64,000 bases of DNA, taken from assembly GCA_025024175.1 (NCBI GenBank), contig QCXZ01000064.1, positions 18,104,001 through 18,168,000 on the forward strand. The letters are read 5' to 3'. Each line of letters begins with the position of its first letter. The first letter of the stretch is position 1. This stretch comes from Rhyzopertha dominica (lineage: Eukaryota > Arthropoda > Insecta > Coleoptera > Bostrichidae). A program made the translations under genes and the position numbers. Positions 45,127 through 59,300 of this stretch are shown here, in pieces. Below the pieces are notes generated by a model. That model did not search any database. It had not been told where the DNA came from and worked only from the letters and a program-made list of their open reading frames with translations.

Positions 45127-45257
45127 ATACACCAGTAGTAAGCCTGAAGATGGGTGCAAGTTTAAATCCGGGAGATATCAAAGAAGGCGACGACGTTTAC
45201 TTCGAATGCAACATTCGCGCAAATCCAAAGGCTTACAAACTTTCCTGGTATCACAAC
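45127..45257 (+). CDS. Sidestep-like Ig protein, internal exon D (first half of Ig4)
   Basis: The 131-nt exon follows acceptor cgtttacag and ends at gtaagt. Phase-1 entry completes a Tyr codon with the last T of exon C, and the exit is phase 0. The product reads YTPVVSLKMGASLNPGDIKE, GDDVYFECNIRANPKAYKLS and WYHN. The EGDDVYFEC motif gives the B-strand Cys, and LSWYHN the core Trp. This is the first half of Sidestep Ig4, in which the phrase IxANPxxYKLSWxHN is well conserved. The intron before it (16.8 kb) is the largest complete intron in the window and contains most of the Penelope-like and foldback elements. Confidence 0.92.
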
Positions 45258-48200
45258 GTAAGTACCCCGTTATTATTTAGGATACGCTTGGGGATTTAAT
45301 GAAACCTCGTATTCCTCGGCATGCTGCTTCAAGTGGCGTAACAAGCTCACGGCAATTCTGTGATTTACTGCTGAACGTACAATACGGAGCGCGAATTTGC
45401 TTTGAAATAGGTGCAAATTGAACAGGACATGTTCAAATTGACAACAGATTGAACATTAAACTGAGCAGCACTTCCTTTAAGTGCTATTTCTGTAATTACT
45501 AATGCATATATGGCGTTACCAGTTTCGTTGTCATTTAATTGAAGTGTTTGTTACCGTATATTTGCTTGTTTTTACCTACATATATGTATGAATGGAATAT
45601 GTATACCAAATTTGTACGTGGATGAATATATGCTGCAGGTTTATAGCATTTTTACAGCATACTTTCGAAAGGAGTCAAATGAATATAGCGAGAGAAAAGC
45701 GCAGTAAAGCAATCTGGTAGAACAGACCTGCCACTTTCAGAAAAAGAATTAATGCGTCAGTAGATGGCAAAAAGGTGACTTCTATTGTGATTCATTCGGA
45801 TCTCGCTACCTAAGAGTTTCGCTGCTTTACAGCTCATCAGAGGGATATACAAATTTAATAACTAACAGATAGATTCCACTAAGTGTGAATCCGTGTCAAT
45901 GCAATGACTATCAAAGTGGTTCGCTTTCGTATTACTGAGAACGTGAGAACTATATGTGTTTGTTGTTCGGTTAATAATCTTAATTGACGAGTTGAAAAAC
46001 GAAAAACTCATCTGTGATAGGATTTCATTGACTAAATAAGACAGAACTTGAATGAGTGGCCTCTAATAACTATTCTATAGATAAATTAGTAAAGACACCA
46101 AAATATAAGATTTTCAATAGAATAACCGGCCTGCTTTGTACTCGAGTGGTGTGAAATTGCTAAAGGAATAGGAAGCAGTAGTAAGTATGGAATGTAGAAG
46201 TGATACACTTTTCACTTTTTACACACAAATTTGTGTAAACATAAACGATCTGCATCAATGCATCAGTATATCAGTGAGGCAACATCTACTGTTACAAATA
46301 TGACAACATGTAATTCAAAGTTAGGTATCTTCATACCTTGATAAAGGACATAACTTTTTAAATATATTTTATTATTATTAACATACAGTATTGTTGTCCG
46401 TAATATCAAGAGTTCCAAAATGGTATAAATTTTCTGACTTAAAAACTACGTAAATTTTTTGTCGTGAGATTTATACCCAAGGATACCACTGAAATATCTG
46501 CTAAGAAAGCCACACTATCCATTTTCTTTTATTGATGTTATTGATATGTTACGTTTCTATACCAACATTAATGAACATTAGATGCTCATTTCTAAATAAA
46601 TGTTGCTTATGATTTAAGTGTCCTGAGTAATGAGGATTTCATAAAACGGATTGACAATATTGACTATGTGCTAGAACATCTAACAGTCCTTTCGGATTAA
46701 AACGTATAAACTGGACAACTGAGATCTTTGTGTCCGAAAAAAGTTACAAATTGCAAAAGCAGCTGGAGTTAATCATAACTCGCATGCACAGGTTATTTCT
46801 TTGCTCCTTTAACATGTGGTTTAATTTGAAAAACAGGTCTACAGCATTTTATTTTGCGTCTACTAGCAAACATGTGTTCCCAGGCGATGAGTCCAAACAA
46901 GGACGAAACTCGAGTCGATTGATCCGACTGGATTGACCGGAGCATATGGTATTTAATTAAATCTCTTTTATAAAACTGAACAATAATTTCTCCAAAGCGA
47001 TAAGCTACATAGTTCAAGGATCTAATCCCAACAATTCATAGCAGACAATTTCCTATGCAGATAAGTATTTGAAGCTTTCTTGTGTTTTCCTAAGCAAACA
47101 AGTATCCTGTGAACTTACTCATGGTGAATAATAATGAATAATATGTGCACGTTTATAATTAGAAAGCTAAAGCAAGTTCTGCCCTCTTTCTGTTCAGGCT
47201 CCCACTAAAAGTCTACAATTAACACATCTTGTTTTTAATTAAATTGACACTTTTCTGGCAAAAGCGTTAGCAAAAAAGGTTGAAAGTTTGGTAATTTAGA
47301 CAGCGCCAATACTTGGTATGCATTGGTGATGTGGTGGATTTATTTTTACTTTTTTAGCTACTATCCAACCACTCATTAATGTATAAGTGTATACAGCTAT
47401 CGAAACATAATAGCACTAACGGAACGAACGCGCGGTAGACGCCGATGTGTTGCTTGAAAATTTCCCTAAACTGACTGCTACTTTTGAAACGATCAATAAG
47501 ACTTTCTAAAAAATAATAGAGTGGTTCACAGGTTGGTGTTTCAACTTGAAATTTTCAAGAAATATCCCATCATATTTGACACTGGGTATAGTTCCAATGA
47601 TTTGTCTTATAAATTGATAAATTAACAAATCCGGTCTAAGAAACACTTGATCAAAACAAATATTTATTTAGTACCTTTTTATAACAATAGCATATCTGAC
47701 TGGCATGTATAGAAGTGCCTTTAAAAGAATTCAATCAATCTGAATAACCTAGTAAACGAACGAACTTATGTCAATAAATCATTGTCGTTTCATTTTATCA
47801 GAATATTACATGACGTTTATTACTCAACGGTTTTTCTGTAACTGAGGACTTATTATTGTTCACGCTTTCGTTGACCAAAGTTGCGCGCCGCCAACAAGTA
47901 TAAAGCAAACGTTTGTTTCAAACACCTCCCCCACACATTCGCGTGCTATCTCGTTCATCTACTTGTCTAGAACGGCATCTCCCTCGTTTTAGCGCAAATC
48001 CCATTGCAATACTAGTTCACATCGCATCCGTAAATCATGAACTTCTACTTCCAGCCCTCGAGTGTATAACGTCGGTCGGTTAAAATAGACCAGTATAAAT
48101 TATTACCTAACTTCTCCGATTCTTCGCTAACGCCTTTGCCCGAAAAGCGCCGTTTTAATAAAAAATTTGGTGTCGTCATTGCAGAACCATCTTAACGGGA

Positions 48201-51125
48201 GCCCGAGTAGAAAAAAAAGAGGGTAGAACTCCTCGACTGCCGCCTTAAGTATTAAAGAGTTTGCTTGAAAGGTAAAATTGGAATTATGTCAGACAGCAGT
48301 GCATTTAAATTTTTAATAGGCAACAGCAGATAATCTATAGATTTTAAAATAGATGCAGTTGTATGAAATATTGTTTGTATATAATTATACTATGAAGCGC
48401 AGTCTCCAATTTATTAAAAAGTATGAGTAACAAGTACACACAAGGGCTATTCAGGACATAATATTATTTTTAAAATAAGGCACACTTATATAAAACTGCA
48501 AGATTTTCATAACCCGTCACATCACAGGACTAAAACATTTTTGATATGATACATCAAAAATGTGTGTGCTAATTATTTGACAAACGAAATGAAATGAACA
48601 CAGTTATAGCTCTTGTATTTCCTTCTGGCTACTTGAAAGCGTTTTTTGTCGGATGTTTGTATTAAGGACAACGAAAAGGAATTGCAGCCACCTGTAGCCG
48701 CCCTATTCCTATGGGTCGCGAAAGTCAGAATTGCGGAATTCAAAGGTTAGAAAAAGTAATTTTAAAGGACAATAAAGATTTCGTTTCTATTATGGGAAAT
48801 GTATGATGCCAGCTCCTTGCTGTACCTGATACGAGTCGCCCTGGCGATGTAGGACTACCTGGACTGCATACTGCATTCACCTAAAGACCTAGAATACTGC
48901 GTCCTTCGCTTGACATAGGCACCTGGACATTTAGGATGCTCACCCTAAAGGCTTCAGAACATATCACTTCTATGGAGAACGCTCCTCTTGCTCATACTTT
49001 TGGGGTACTAACTACCTGGTACAAGCCTCTTCCGTGACTCAGGACCCTGGACTGCATTGTCAACCCACCTTGAGGCTTTGAGCTCGTCTGTCCAAGAAAG
49101 GAACTTGGTACAAGCATACCACTCGATGTAGGCACCTATAAAAGTGAGTGGTCAATCAAGAGAAGGAAACTATGTATTATAGATACCAACAAGAAGTTAC
49201 AGCGGTAGATGGTCGCCTGCAGACCTTGGAGCATGGGCTAAGGACCACGCATCGAACACGCTTTGCGCGAACAATAGAAGGAAAATCTAAAGAAAGAGGC
49301 GAAGTCTTGCAATTGAAAACATGGCAAATTGTAGAACATACATCTCTTTCTGGTAAAACGGCGCCCCACTGAAGCAGTAAAAGTTATTCAGGCTCCAGAT
49401 ACACGTGGGGATGCTGACTTCGCACTTGAAGAATCTACCGGGTGCAAGTTTTGCCGGTAATGTAGTTTTCTGGACAATATAGATATCCAGCCTGAAAGCT
49501 TGTTATTCTCATTTACCAGTTACCTCTAAAAGAAGAAAATAATTGCCCCTCTGTATTACTTATACTTCTAAACCCGATTTTCCTTATCACCATTAGCGTT
49601 TACGTGCAGTGCACGCGACTCAATGCTTTAATCGCTTCTGCAGTGTTGTAAAATTTAATTTGGCATATAATCGTTCAACTATCATTCAGTGCAAGCGTAG
49701 TTTAGTAACTGATGAAGAAACAGTTTTTTCTGATTTTATTTTTCACCGTATCCACCTCCTTGCGATTACAAATTTGAGGTAATTTGCATCGAAGAGAGTA
49801 AACTTTGAAAACGATCCCACAATTAAAAATTGATGGATTTCACGGCAGAGATGTTTAGCGCAACTTATGGTTCTAAAGTGAAACGTAAACCGATTCTTTC
49901 ACCCGTGATCATCCACTACTATGTATGTACTGCCATTTACTGGATCAGACAAGCGTATTTCCGACTGGCAATCATTTACATGGCATGCAGGTGATAAAGG
50001 CTTAACAGAACAACCTTGCAGAAGATGAAGGCAACCTTTGTACCAAATTTCCAATCAATATAATTATATCATTTTGAGAATCAATTCTAATTCACCGTAT
50101 AGTTTCTCTAGATGGAAAATATAAGCAAATGTTATTAAAAGCGATGATATTATTTGCACTTTCTTTATTTTGTAGTACGGCATTTTAACAGAGCTAAACC
50201 ACTAGCAACCAACGAGGTATTAATGTCATAGCTTTCTCTCTCTTATCATTGCCTTAATTTTAGTAATAACTTATAGACCACAAGCCTATTACGTAAACTA
50301 TAGGTACAAATAATATGTAATTTGGGAATATAGCTAGCTAAGGTATATCCTGTTGGTCAATAAAAATTTAGGCTTCTTTATACACATTTATACACAATGA
50401 AGTTACATGTGGGTCGAAAGTGCCCTGAGTCACTTCGACAAAATATGGTAGGGCTGTGCGTTTACTCTACTTGGCGGGAGCACTGCCGTGCCCCCGGATA
50501 AAGTATACACTACCTACTAATAAATACACGTCTTAGGTTGCGTCGTCTTGTGGTCGCTTTGCGAATTACAACATAGGTTGGTACGGTCTGTTAGTACAGA
50601 GATTTGCATTTTCGATTGCTCAAAAACCGTTTAAGCCCGATGGAAAACCCCAACGAAAAAAAGAGTCCAGTAAAATAAAATAACTCTGAATGATTTACCT
50701 GTGACATATCCATTTAAGGTATACGTGTCCATGCCCCCAACAGGAATTTTTCGACACTCCTCAGACATCTGTGGCATTTTAAGAATGTACTGTAATCAAA
50801 ATTGCATAGGGCTCAGCAGAAACTTAGGGTGCAGTTTTTTTTATTAACCTCTGGCTTGTACTGAAATCCACGAAACGTTTCGTAGCTCACACAGTATATA
50901 AACAACACAAGACACTGCATTACACCTACTACATAATACCTACTCTTGTATTTAAAATTTACGTGAATTCAGTATGTTTTCAATATGAAAAGCGAAGTTG
51001 CTGCTGGACCACTGACCACAATTTCTGCTTGCCTTTACGGAGTAGATTTATACAATATGATAATGTTGCTTATCAGTTTATTTAATTACATGATGAAGTA
51101 ATCTAATAATCATCATTTCATTCAG
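45258..51125 (+). other. Intron D-E (5.9 kb)
   Basis: Starts gtaagt and ends ttcattcag. Mostly unique-looking AT-rich sequence. The interval 48780-50050 has higher GC, a TATA-like tataaaag at 49137 and a 74-codon frame at 49148-49372; it may be the remains of an LTR element, but no motif settles this. Confidence 0.8.
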
Positions 51126-51285
51126 GGAGCCGATATTTTCCAAAACGCCACGGGCGGCGTCATCCTCAGTGACCATAGTCTAGTCCTTCAAAGTGTCACG
51201 AGGGCGACAGCGGGGGACTTCACGTGTGCAGCGAGGAACAGCGAGGGCAAAGGGACGAGTAATCCCGTCACTTTGGAGGTGCGAT
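51126..51285 (+). CDS. Sidestep-like Ig protein, internal exon E (second half of Ig4)
   Basis: The 160-nt exon follows acceptor atttcattcag and ends at gtaagt, with phase-0 entry and phase-1 exit. The product reads GADIFQNATGGVILSDHSLV, LQSVTRATAGDFTCAARNSE and GKGTSNPVTLEVR. AGDFTCAARNSEGKG holds the F-strand Cys that closes Ig4, and NAT is a possible N-glycosylation site. The exit phase means the next exon must begin by completing a codon that starts with T, probably Tyr or Phe as is typical of Ig5. No such exon was found in the remaining 12.7 kb, so the downstream intron continues past the window. Confidence 0.92.
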
Positions 51286-52182
51286 GTAAGTGTCTAGTCG
51301 TATATTTGAATGAGTTTATGTGCCTTCCTCCCCTATAACGTGAGTTTATACGAGAGCGTTCTCTTTGCGTGCCTCTCCCCGAGGCGATAGCTCTTTTGGT
51401 CTAGTACGACGTGCTGAAGTACTTGTTGCTGTCAAGGATTTATCGCTACAGGGAGCTGCTGTCTTATTACATTAGCGCGCAGTTCTAAATGCATTACCAT
51501 TACAAAACGGCCATTGTGTGAAATCTGAATCTACCTTTAAAGCATACATTTGTGTGCCTACGCATCACGGACAATCGCTATAAAACAGCTGGTCGTGTAC
51601 AAGTGCTCAAATGACGAAGCTTTCATGTGCAATGGGGTATGGTATGGTTTTCAGTTTACGTGCATAGTTCTCTGTCATTTTTATCATCGCCATAAATTGC
51701 CCTAATTAGCGAAGTTATCAGCTTTAATTCTAAATCACTTACAGATTTCTAAATATAATTTCGCTGTCTTATATAAAGAAACATGAAGATAATACTTTAT
51801 TCTGCTAATTGCACAGCAGTACGCGTTAAGGTGATATATTTTCTCTAAATCCATGATGGCGTCACTACCAAATAAAAAATTAATAGCAAGGAGTATTCAT
51901 TTGGCTTTTGAAAGCTATTTTAGACATCAACGAGGCAAAGTGTAGTAAAATTAATCGAAATTAAGCTAAAATTTATTTCGGACCCAGTAGTTAATGTCAC
52001 GCTAGTCTGTCATATCGGCGATATCAGTTGTTCGTGTCAATTATTATAGCAGCAGCGAAAGGGATTAAGTTACTCCTGAGTACATACACAGACTAAAGAT
52101 AAAACACACCTATTCCAAACATTTATTGGGTTAATAAACTGTTAATAAACTGAACGAACTCAAAACTTTAAAATTAGTAAAT

Positions 52183-52520
52183 ACAGGGTGCCTCAAAGTT
52201 CGAGCACAAACTTCACATTCATCTTCTTATTTGTATTGCGTGTTATTAGCACTTAGCTATGTTACGTTTGTTTCCTGTGCTAAATTGTTTTTAGGTTTTT
52301 AGTTATGAGCCGTGAAAAAACCGCGCTGCTGTCCTAATGTAGCGTTTGCTGGAATAGCTGGCAAGACCATGCCAAAAATGGCCTGGAATGTGAAGCTGGA
52401 CAAAGAGGCAGTTCAGAGAATGCTTCAAGATGACCTAAAGCTTTGTAGCTACAAGCTAGGAAAGGGTCATTACCTAGATGGGCGCATGAAGCGAGAACGA
52501 CTTAGAATGCGCAGCTAACT
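52183..52520 (+). pseudogene. Tc-type transposase fragment with TACAGGG end
   Basis: tacagggtgcctcaaagttc at about 52183 resembles a terminal repeat. Downstream, the frame at 52312-52518 ends VQRMLQDDLKLCSYKLGKGH then YLDGRMKRERLRMRS, matching the second HTH end of Tc-like transposases (V.R.L..DLKL..YK......L....K..RL). No catalytic domain follows. Confidence 0.6.
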
Positions 52521-52779
52521 ACTTTCTTTTCTATATTTACATACCATCCTGTTATGTAGTTGGGTGCTCATCTGTTACAACAGAGTGCTTTTAGTAAATA
52601 AAACTTCTTACCTGAAAGGTCTATCAAACAAGGACGAAATTCACGATCCATATGGGTTGACCAGATAAATTTATTATACAATTATGTCATCGTTATGAAG
52701 TATACCGCCTTGAAGCAGATAGACATCCACGAGATTCGCAGTATGATACCGAACTGAGTATAGAACCTAACCTCTACAC

Positions 52780-53420
52780 TACTTCAACCAGAGAACAGTG
52801 AGAAGAATGCCGTGATATAATACGGAGGCATAATTTTTACCGATGGATCAAAAACCTGATGAGGTTTAGGTGCTTAAATTTGATGTCACTCATTGTAGTA
52901 TATTGTGATCCGAATCAAAAATGCCTGTTCTGTTTACGAGTTTATTCTTTCATCTGAGTGCTATCTCCAATATGACAAGCACAAAAGAAACGTAGAAAAA
53001 TAGAAAAAGTAATACAAGAAGTCGTCCTTAGTATAGCTAATAATGAAATATTCCACAAGCATCTTGTCAGAAGTTTTTTCTTTTTTCTTTGAGAACTGAA
53101 CTTGTTCTTGCGACAATACCGAAGTAGAACAATTTTGATGATTATCGATAACTGTTGCTGAAGTGCTGGCGAAAGCTGGAAGCACTGTGACAATGCAACA
53201 TGTCACATACGGAACCGCTATGCTGACGAATTTGCTAAGACTTCTTTCGGAATGCCGCTCTTAAGCCTTGAATTCATTGGCGGTGTCTGGTACTAATTAC
53301 TCAAACAAGAAGTTAACTTACTATGTATGCATAAAAATGCAGCCTGGAATACTCTAAACAGGGACACCCCAAAGTTATGATTATAAGGGACCAGGCGTCA
53401 AAGAACAGGACTGTAATTTA
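52780..53420 (+). pseudogene. Non-LTR retrotransposon RNase H fragment
   Basis: IIFTDGSKT followed by two stops and GLGA (about 52829-52880) matches the first catalytic block of Jockey-type RNase H (FTDGSKT..G.GA). IRNRYADEFAKTSFGMPL (about 53207-53260) matches the terminal G(N)..AD..A(K/R) block. The part between is scrambled by frameshifts. Confidence 0.6.
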
Positions 53421-53859
53421 TTTCGGTCAGTGATGTGAGGCCACAGCGGGAGAAAAAATCACCACCACTCCATTTGTCATTAGGAGCCTACACTAGCAGT
53501 AGCGAAAACAGCTATAGACACTCTTCAAATCAATAGGATAACCCAGGAGATTTTGAGAGCTTCACCAGTACTGACAATGTTCGATTTTCTGAAGGAAATA
53601 AAGCTGTAGATTAGGTCGAAAATCCGTGAAGCCACCAACAAGTGTTGACCATCTCTTTAGATAAATAATAAAAAGTATACATAACTGAGCTGCGCCTCTT
53701 TTGATTTTGTTTTCAGGATCTGCTATTTCCCAATTCCGCATACTACAAGCAAATAATGAATAGTCCCTTTTTCATATCATATTTCTCCTGCATTTTACCT
53801 AATTGCATTTCTCTCATGTAAACTGAAATACGCTTTTGTGAAATTACAGCCATGCTCCT

Positions 53860-54260
53860 TAGAAAATACCTGCCACCAGCAGGCTTTCTATTTCATTTCC
53901 ACGAACAGCACAAAGGACGCGCGACAGCCTCGTACGTGTTAATAAATAATTTCCTGTAATTTATATAAAACGCGCAGATCATTAATTCATCTCAAAGGGC
54001 CCTTGTCCTGTCGCATTTCGTCGACCATAAATAACATTTTCGAATAGCCAAAAGCGTCCCCATTATAGTTTACATTACGACAATAACTTTTTATTTAGCA
54101 GTACAATTCCGCCTGTCCCATGTTACGGTCCCTAATAATGTCCTGTTACGCGGAAAATATACGACTAAACGGCATTTGCAGAGGGAATAGCGTTTCTGCG
54201 TGCTAGAGCGTGTTCCGCTGACAGCTACTAATCATTTGTTTAACAAGAATAAAACCGAGT
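53860..54260. promoter_or_regulatory. Candidate intronic regulatory block
   Basis: A higher-complexity, non-repetitive stretch without open frames (for example ataaataatttcctgtaatt, gcagatcattaattcatctc). Its complexity contrasts with its neighbours. The regulatory role is inferred. Confidence 0.25.
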
Positions 54261-57200
54261 GGTATGGGGAGACATACTTGCAAAACAGAGTAGACCTAAT
54301 CCACCCAGAGCTTTCATGACCTTTCTGCGTTTTCATCATGTAATGGAGTACAAAGCCGTATCATCGCCACCCCTTTATATGCAATTTATGAGTATGACAT
54401 AAAAAAGTGTAGCATACGATATTTAAATACAGTAAACCAATAAGAAGCATGACGTCGGGCTAAGAGCTACTTATACAGATGAACTACATACTACGCAAGT
54501 ATAAAATTTCGGTGCGGGCACCTTGGTCAACCAAAATGATGCTCCTACTCTTACATGTGCGGAGTAGAAAGGAAACCCGTGTCCTTCGAAGACCCTTGAG
54601 CGAATGCAACTGAACCTCTAATTTAATATTAACTAGAACCTAAGTAATCTTTATATAGGCTGTTAAGAAAGGGTTGCTATAAAAATTTTCTACCCAGCAT
54701 GGCAAGAACAGAGAACGAAATTTTTCGGTGTATGCTCGGGTGTATGTATGATTAGCTCATACGATCTTGATAAAGCCTTTAACTAATTTTTGGTTACAGC
54801 TTACAGTTAAACAAACATATTTTTTGCTACACCCTTTTCTACGTGCTAATCTAGATTTTTTTAATGAATGCTCCTTCTCAGGTAATACAGGCATTACTTC
54901 CACTGTTTATATTTCCTCGATTTCATATTTTCTAGAAATCTAAGGCTTTAACAAAAGTAATATGAAAGAAGAATCTATAACATACTGCCCAACATATTTA
55001 AAATTATAGCAATCGATTAATGCATCGTTTAGGTCTAGACTGAGGTATATTTTAGAACACCTCTTTGCCGATATAAAATAGTTTGCACTGCACTTAAGGG
55101 TGATGGAACTCCCAGAAGATGTTATATAATTTTTGAACTCCAACGTACATACAAAGTGGGAGAGAACAATATTGACAGATGCATAAAAACTGTTGAATTA
55201 GAGCTGTCTGGAACTGTTTCGTGTTGGACAAGGTAAACACACCCTTTGTTAGAACTAAGTGGCATATAAATGTAACTACAGTGATATACTAGTCGTGTAT
55301 TATTTGTGCTCCTGTCGCAATAACGCTGCTACAATACCATTATCAGTGACAGGGGATGTTAAAGTAAATTACGATATCTATATAATTATTCTCAAATCAG
55401 AGTCATACAGGTATATTGTAATATTATATATTACTGTTTGAATATGCAGCTGAAGTTTTGTCCTATAATTTTTGCGTTGCGATAGGTGTCCTACTATGTT
55501 TTGAAGTATAATAAGCAAGAGCTAAAGTTAAAGTACATATACAGGAGTAATAATATACGTCTAACTCTGCTTCTTATCGAATAAATAAAAGCTAAATCAG
55601 AAGCAATGACAATGGGAAAGTATGAGGAAATATAGTGTTAATGACTTTGAAGAAATTGTAAGATATGATTGCTTCAGAGCTGTATGACGTATGTAGTTTT
55701 GGAGCTCCAAGAAGCGCATAGTATGCTTGCTGTCATATGTATATAGGAAGTATATAAAACTGCCAAATACTGCTACACTACACTACACTCGACCGCTATT
55801 GTAGCACATTTTATTAATATTTATGAATTATTAAACATAATTACTACTGGTGTGAGGATTTCAACCCCAAAGTATGGTTTGTAATGCAGAAAAATGACTG
55901 AAAATAAAAAAAAACTTTTTAGAGCAAAGACTTTATGTTTATGTGGTGAACTTGTCACTAAAAGTACTGACATTTGTGGTCCATTGTGCATTTCGTTTGT
56001 CGCTGGTCCAAGAAGTCTTCGGTTTGAATCCCATGTGGAGCAGGAACGTTGTGTTTATACACATATACAAAATTAAACTTGTATTTATATATAATATAAT
56101 TGGGGTTTGAGTCACATATAAATGAAAATTTATTTATTGAAATACCTTCAGCCGTCAATCTGTTTTGTCAACAGTAAAAAGTCCAAATTAACAGAAACAT
56201 TGATAATTCTAAATACAAGGTGATTCCTTCTCTACAACGAGCGACGTACTATGCTACATTTATTATGGTTTATTGTGTTATAGCATTTATAATTTGCAAT
56301 TACCAAAGCCAAATATATATATTGGTCGGATGCTGCTTGCGTTATTGGCTGTGTTCGTGTTGCAATATTAAAAAAGGACTACTAGTTAAAGTGGACGACC
56401 CTTTATAAACAATAAATGCTTATAACGACCTAAAACATTAACTAAACTGCAAAATTTTTTGGAAATATTTTAGCATTTTCAAGTTTCTAGTACCATAAGT
56501 TTTCAAATAAAACTAGTGTATAATTCAAACTATATCAAATTGGAAATTTCCCCTAAATGGTACCAATTTCTGATATTATGGCGTGTAATTTTTATTAATT
56601 TAACTGGATATATGAAATTGTAACGGAAGTTCAGGGAAACATTTCACGAATGCAAACGCTAATGGTTTAACGAGATTTTGAATTAGAACCAAACTAGAAT
56701 TAGACAATTGACAAAACTTAAAACAACTCTAGTGTGTGTTTTCGTTTGTTTTAAACCCACTCGCACTTTTCTGCTTCTTGGTGGTCACGCAGCATAACGA
56801 CTGCCATTAGCGGACGGTGTTATCACAAAACCCATGTTCTGTATAAATATAATAAGGAGTTTTTGTAATACTACCTAATATTCTTATCTAATTTACAGCT
56901 GTGGTTAATTTGTTCATATCTATTGCATTGTGTATTATACCCCTGTTTACATCCCAAATTACAGCAAAATACTTGATTATTAATGTGAATAACTTCCTAT
57001 TAACTATAATTCAAAATTTCCTTCCCAGGAAAATGCAAATAGTTTCGGTAAATCCTATGATATTTTCAGTACAGCCCCGCATACATACAGGAAGGTTATT
57101 ATTTATATATACTTCACTAATTAAATTTATTGAGCCCCCAGATTTATACTATTTTCAAATACTGCAGTTTTAACCTAAAGTGCTTAGCATTAAGAGGGGC

Positions 57201-57829
57201 ATTTACTTGGAGCGATCGGGCAAAATGTAAACTATGCAACCCATGTTACCAGCGGGACATGGGACGTAAGATGGTAGCCGATAGGTAGAAATCACGCAAA
57301 GATGAGACGGGCTAAACTAATATTCGGAAAATTGCTGACTGTAGCGTGTGCATAAAAAAGTAAGCATGATATTAGTAACTTACTATGATATTATACCAGG
57401 TTATTCAAAATATGGAATAACCCATTTATTTCTGTAAATATGAACTATATAACATTTCATTCTAACTGCATGTCGACTATGATTTCTGGAGGAACTGTTA
57501 TAATAATTTTCATTCCGCCTCCCCTTTGCTTCGGCAGGCAGTAAATTAATGTGAAAGAGCTTTCAACATTAAACTTGTCACGTGTATTTAGACATAAAAG
57601 CTTAGAAATTCGGTCATATCGGAATAAATCGTATACCGCACGATTATTCCCGACAGGTTTGTATCTTAGCCTCACTGTTCTCTGGATACCACGCGACGGA
57701 TCTGGTGGGGATGGGCATTCGCATTCCGCTCACTTGACGGACTCGTACGAAAGGGTTTGAGGTTTTAGATTTTTTGAATGTTTTTACTTATTTATCGTGC
57801 TCATGTTTTTGGTAGTGTACAAAGAAATA

Positions 57830-57986
57830 TGTAGCTACAACGTGGAGTTCGAATTTTTCGTTTATGTGCCTTAGTTTTCGAGAAATAGCTCGCCAAAAAT
57901 ACGCATTTTTAAGCAAAATATAACAACAAATATTTACATTACCGTACCAAGTTCTGAAAAAACTCGAACTCTACGTTGTAGCTACA
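57830..57986. repeat. Foldback repeat
   Basis: tgtagctacaacgtggagtt then cga (57830-57852) pairs with tcgaactctacgttgtagct then aca (57964-57986), about 110 bases apart. Probably a small MITE-like or transposon-derived fragment. Confidence 0.75.
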
Positions 57987-58399
57987 TCTTTTGTCATTGC
58001 CATGTCGAAATTTCACTTTGAAAAAGTTTCGAATAACTCGGTAAAATGTAAAACGGTAGATGCTTCGCTCTAGGTAAACGCCCCTCTTATAAGGAAAAGT
58101 CAGTAACAAGAGTAACTGACGTCGCGGTTTTGTTTTGTTCTCAAGAACGACATTAATAAATTAGGACGTTACAGTGTTAGTTAAATATTATTTGATTGAT
58201 AAGCGCTAGGTTGACATTGTTTCCTTCCTAGGAAGAATTTGATAGCTTAGATGCTAACTAAAATTAACGCATACCAATTTACATTTCTGCAAACTTATTG
58301 GCGTAATGCAAAAGTTCAATTTATTAAGCAGTAGCTGAATCACAACCAATTGCGAATGTGCGACGAGCAATTTTGTACATGTCAAGATCACGAAGAAAC

Positions 58400-59300
58400 T
58401 AAATTAGAAATTGCTTTTTGACTGGATCTGTCTCGAATTAAGCGAACTGTGTATTGTGGAGTTCCTATGTTCAGGTGCAGAATTCTGCCAAATAGATTGC
58501 CGCATTTCAGCGAGGACGGCTGTGGGTACAGTCGGCAACGAAATGGCCCAGCAAAAAGAAAAAAGTGCTCTGCAAATAAATTTTCTTACTTCCAAGGACC
58601 GGATTAATGCAATTACCTTCAGCTTCTCGTCTTCCGCGGTACCGGTGGAAGTATCTTAAATTAGTTAACCGCGGAGACGTGAAATATGAAAAAGTCGCCA
58701 ACCCGGGACGGCGGCCTGGTTAGTTATAATAGGATTAATTCTTAAATTTCTCTTCACTTCGGGGCCTATTCCTCTAATTTATTGTATAATTGCTTCTTGG
58801 TCTGTCTGAAAAACAACCGGAAATGTAATGGGATTACTTGATTACATTATGCAGCTCGTGATTAAAACAAAGTTCCTTTTTCTCTCCGGAAGCTGAAATG
58901 TGTATCTTAGGAGGTCTCGAGGGGGAAATCATTAATGCCGCTCCAGACAATTTTTTAAATTTAGTGCTGCTACTTTAAATTCGCCGGAAAATAAGAATCC
59001 TTAAATAAATAGAATAACACAATGGGTATCGCCTGCGAAAAAAGGGGCAAGATATACTTCGTTATGAATTAATTTAATACGGAGAGGGACGGTGGAGAAA
59101 TTTTATTCCGAAGAGCGGAGCTACTCGAGGAAACAAAAGATGAAATTTAATAATTTTCCGGGATGTTTAAATTCATGCGGGTACTAAATTTGCCGTCCTA
59201 AATTTCATCACGTGGAATTATTTCCTAAAACTGCTTGCAATTGACATTTCACCCGCAATTTCTTGTGCTTGACTGCTCCTATTTCTGCAGTTTAATTATA
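58400..59300. promoter_or_regulatory. Candidate intronic regulatory block, about 0.9 kb
   Basis: A long unique stretch with clustered TAAT/ATTA cores (gattacttgattacattatg, aaatcattaatgccgctcca, ttatgaattaatttaatacg), ETS-like ccggaag and few simple repeats. Short overlapping frames at 58404-58701 on both strands look fortuitous. It is the strongest candidate for a conserved enhancer in the window, but conservation is untested. Confidence 0.35.

Noticed and set aside
56220..56408. Frame with hydrophobic segment preceded by a tacaaggtg-like motif
   Set aside because: Short, Cys-rich by chance, no homology recognised and no partner terminal repeat.
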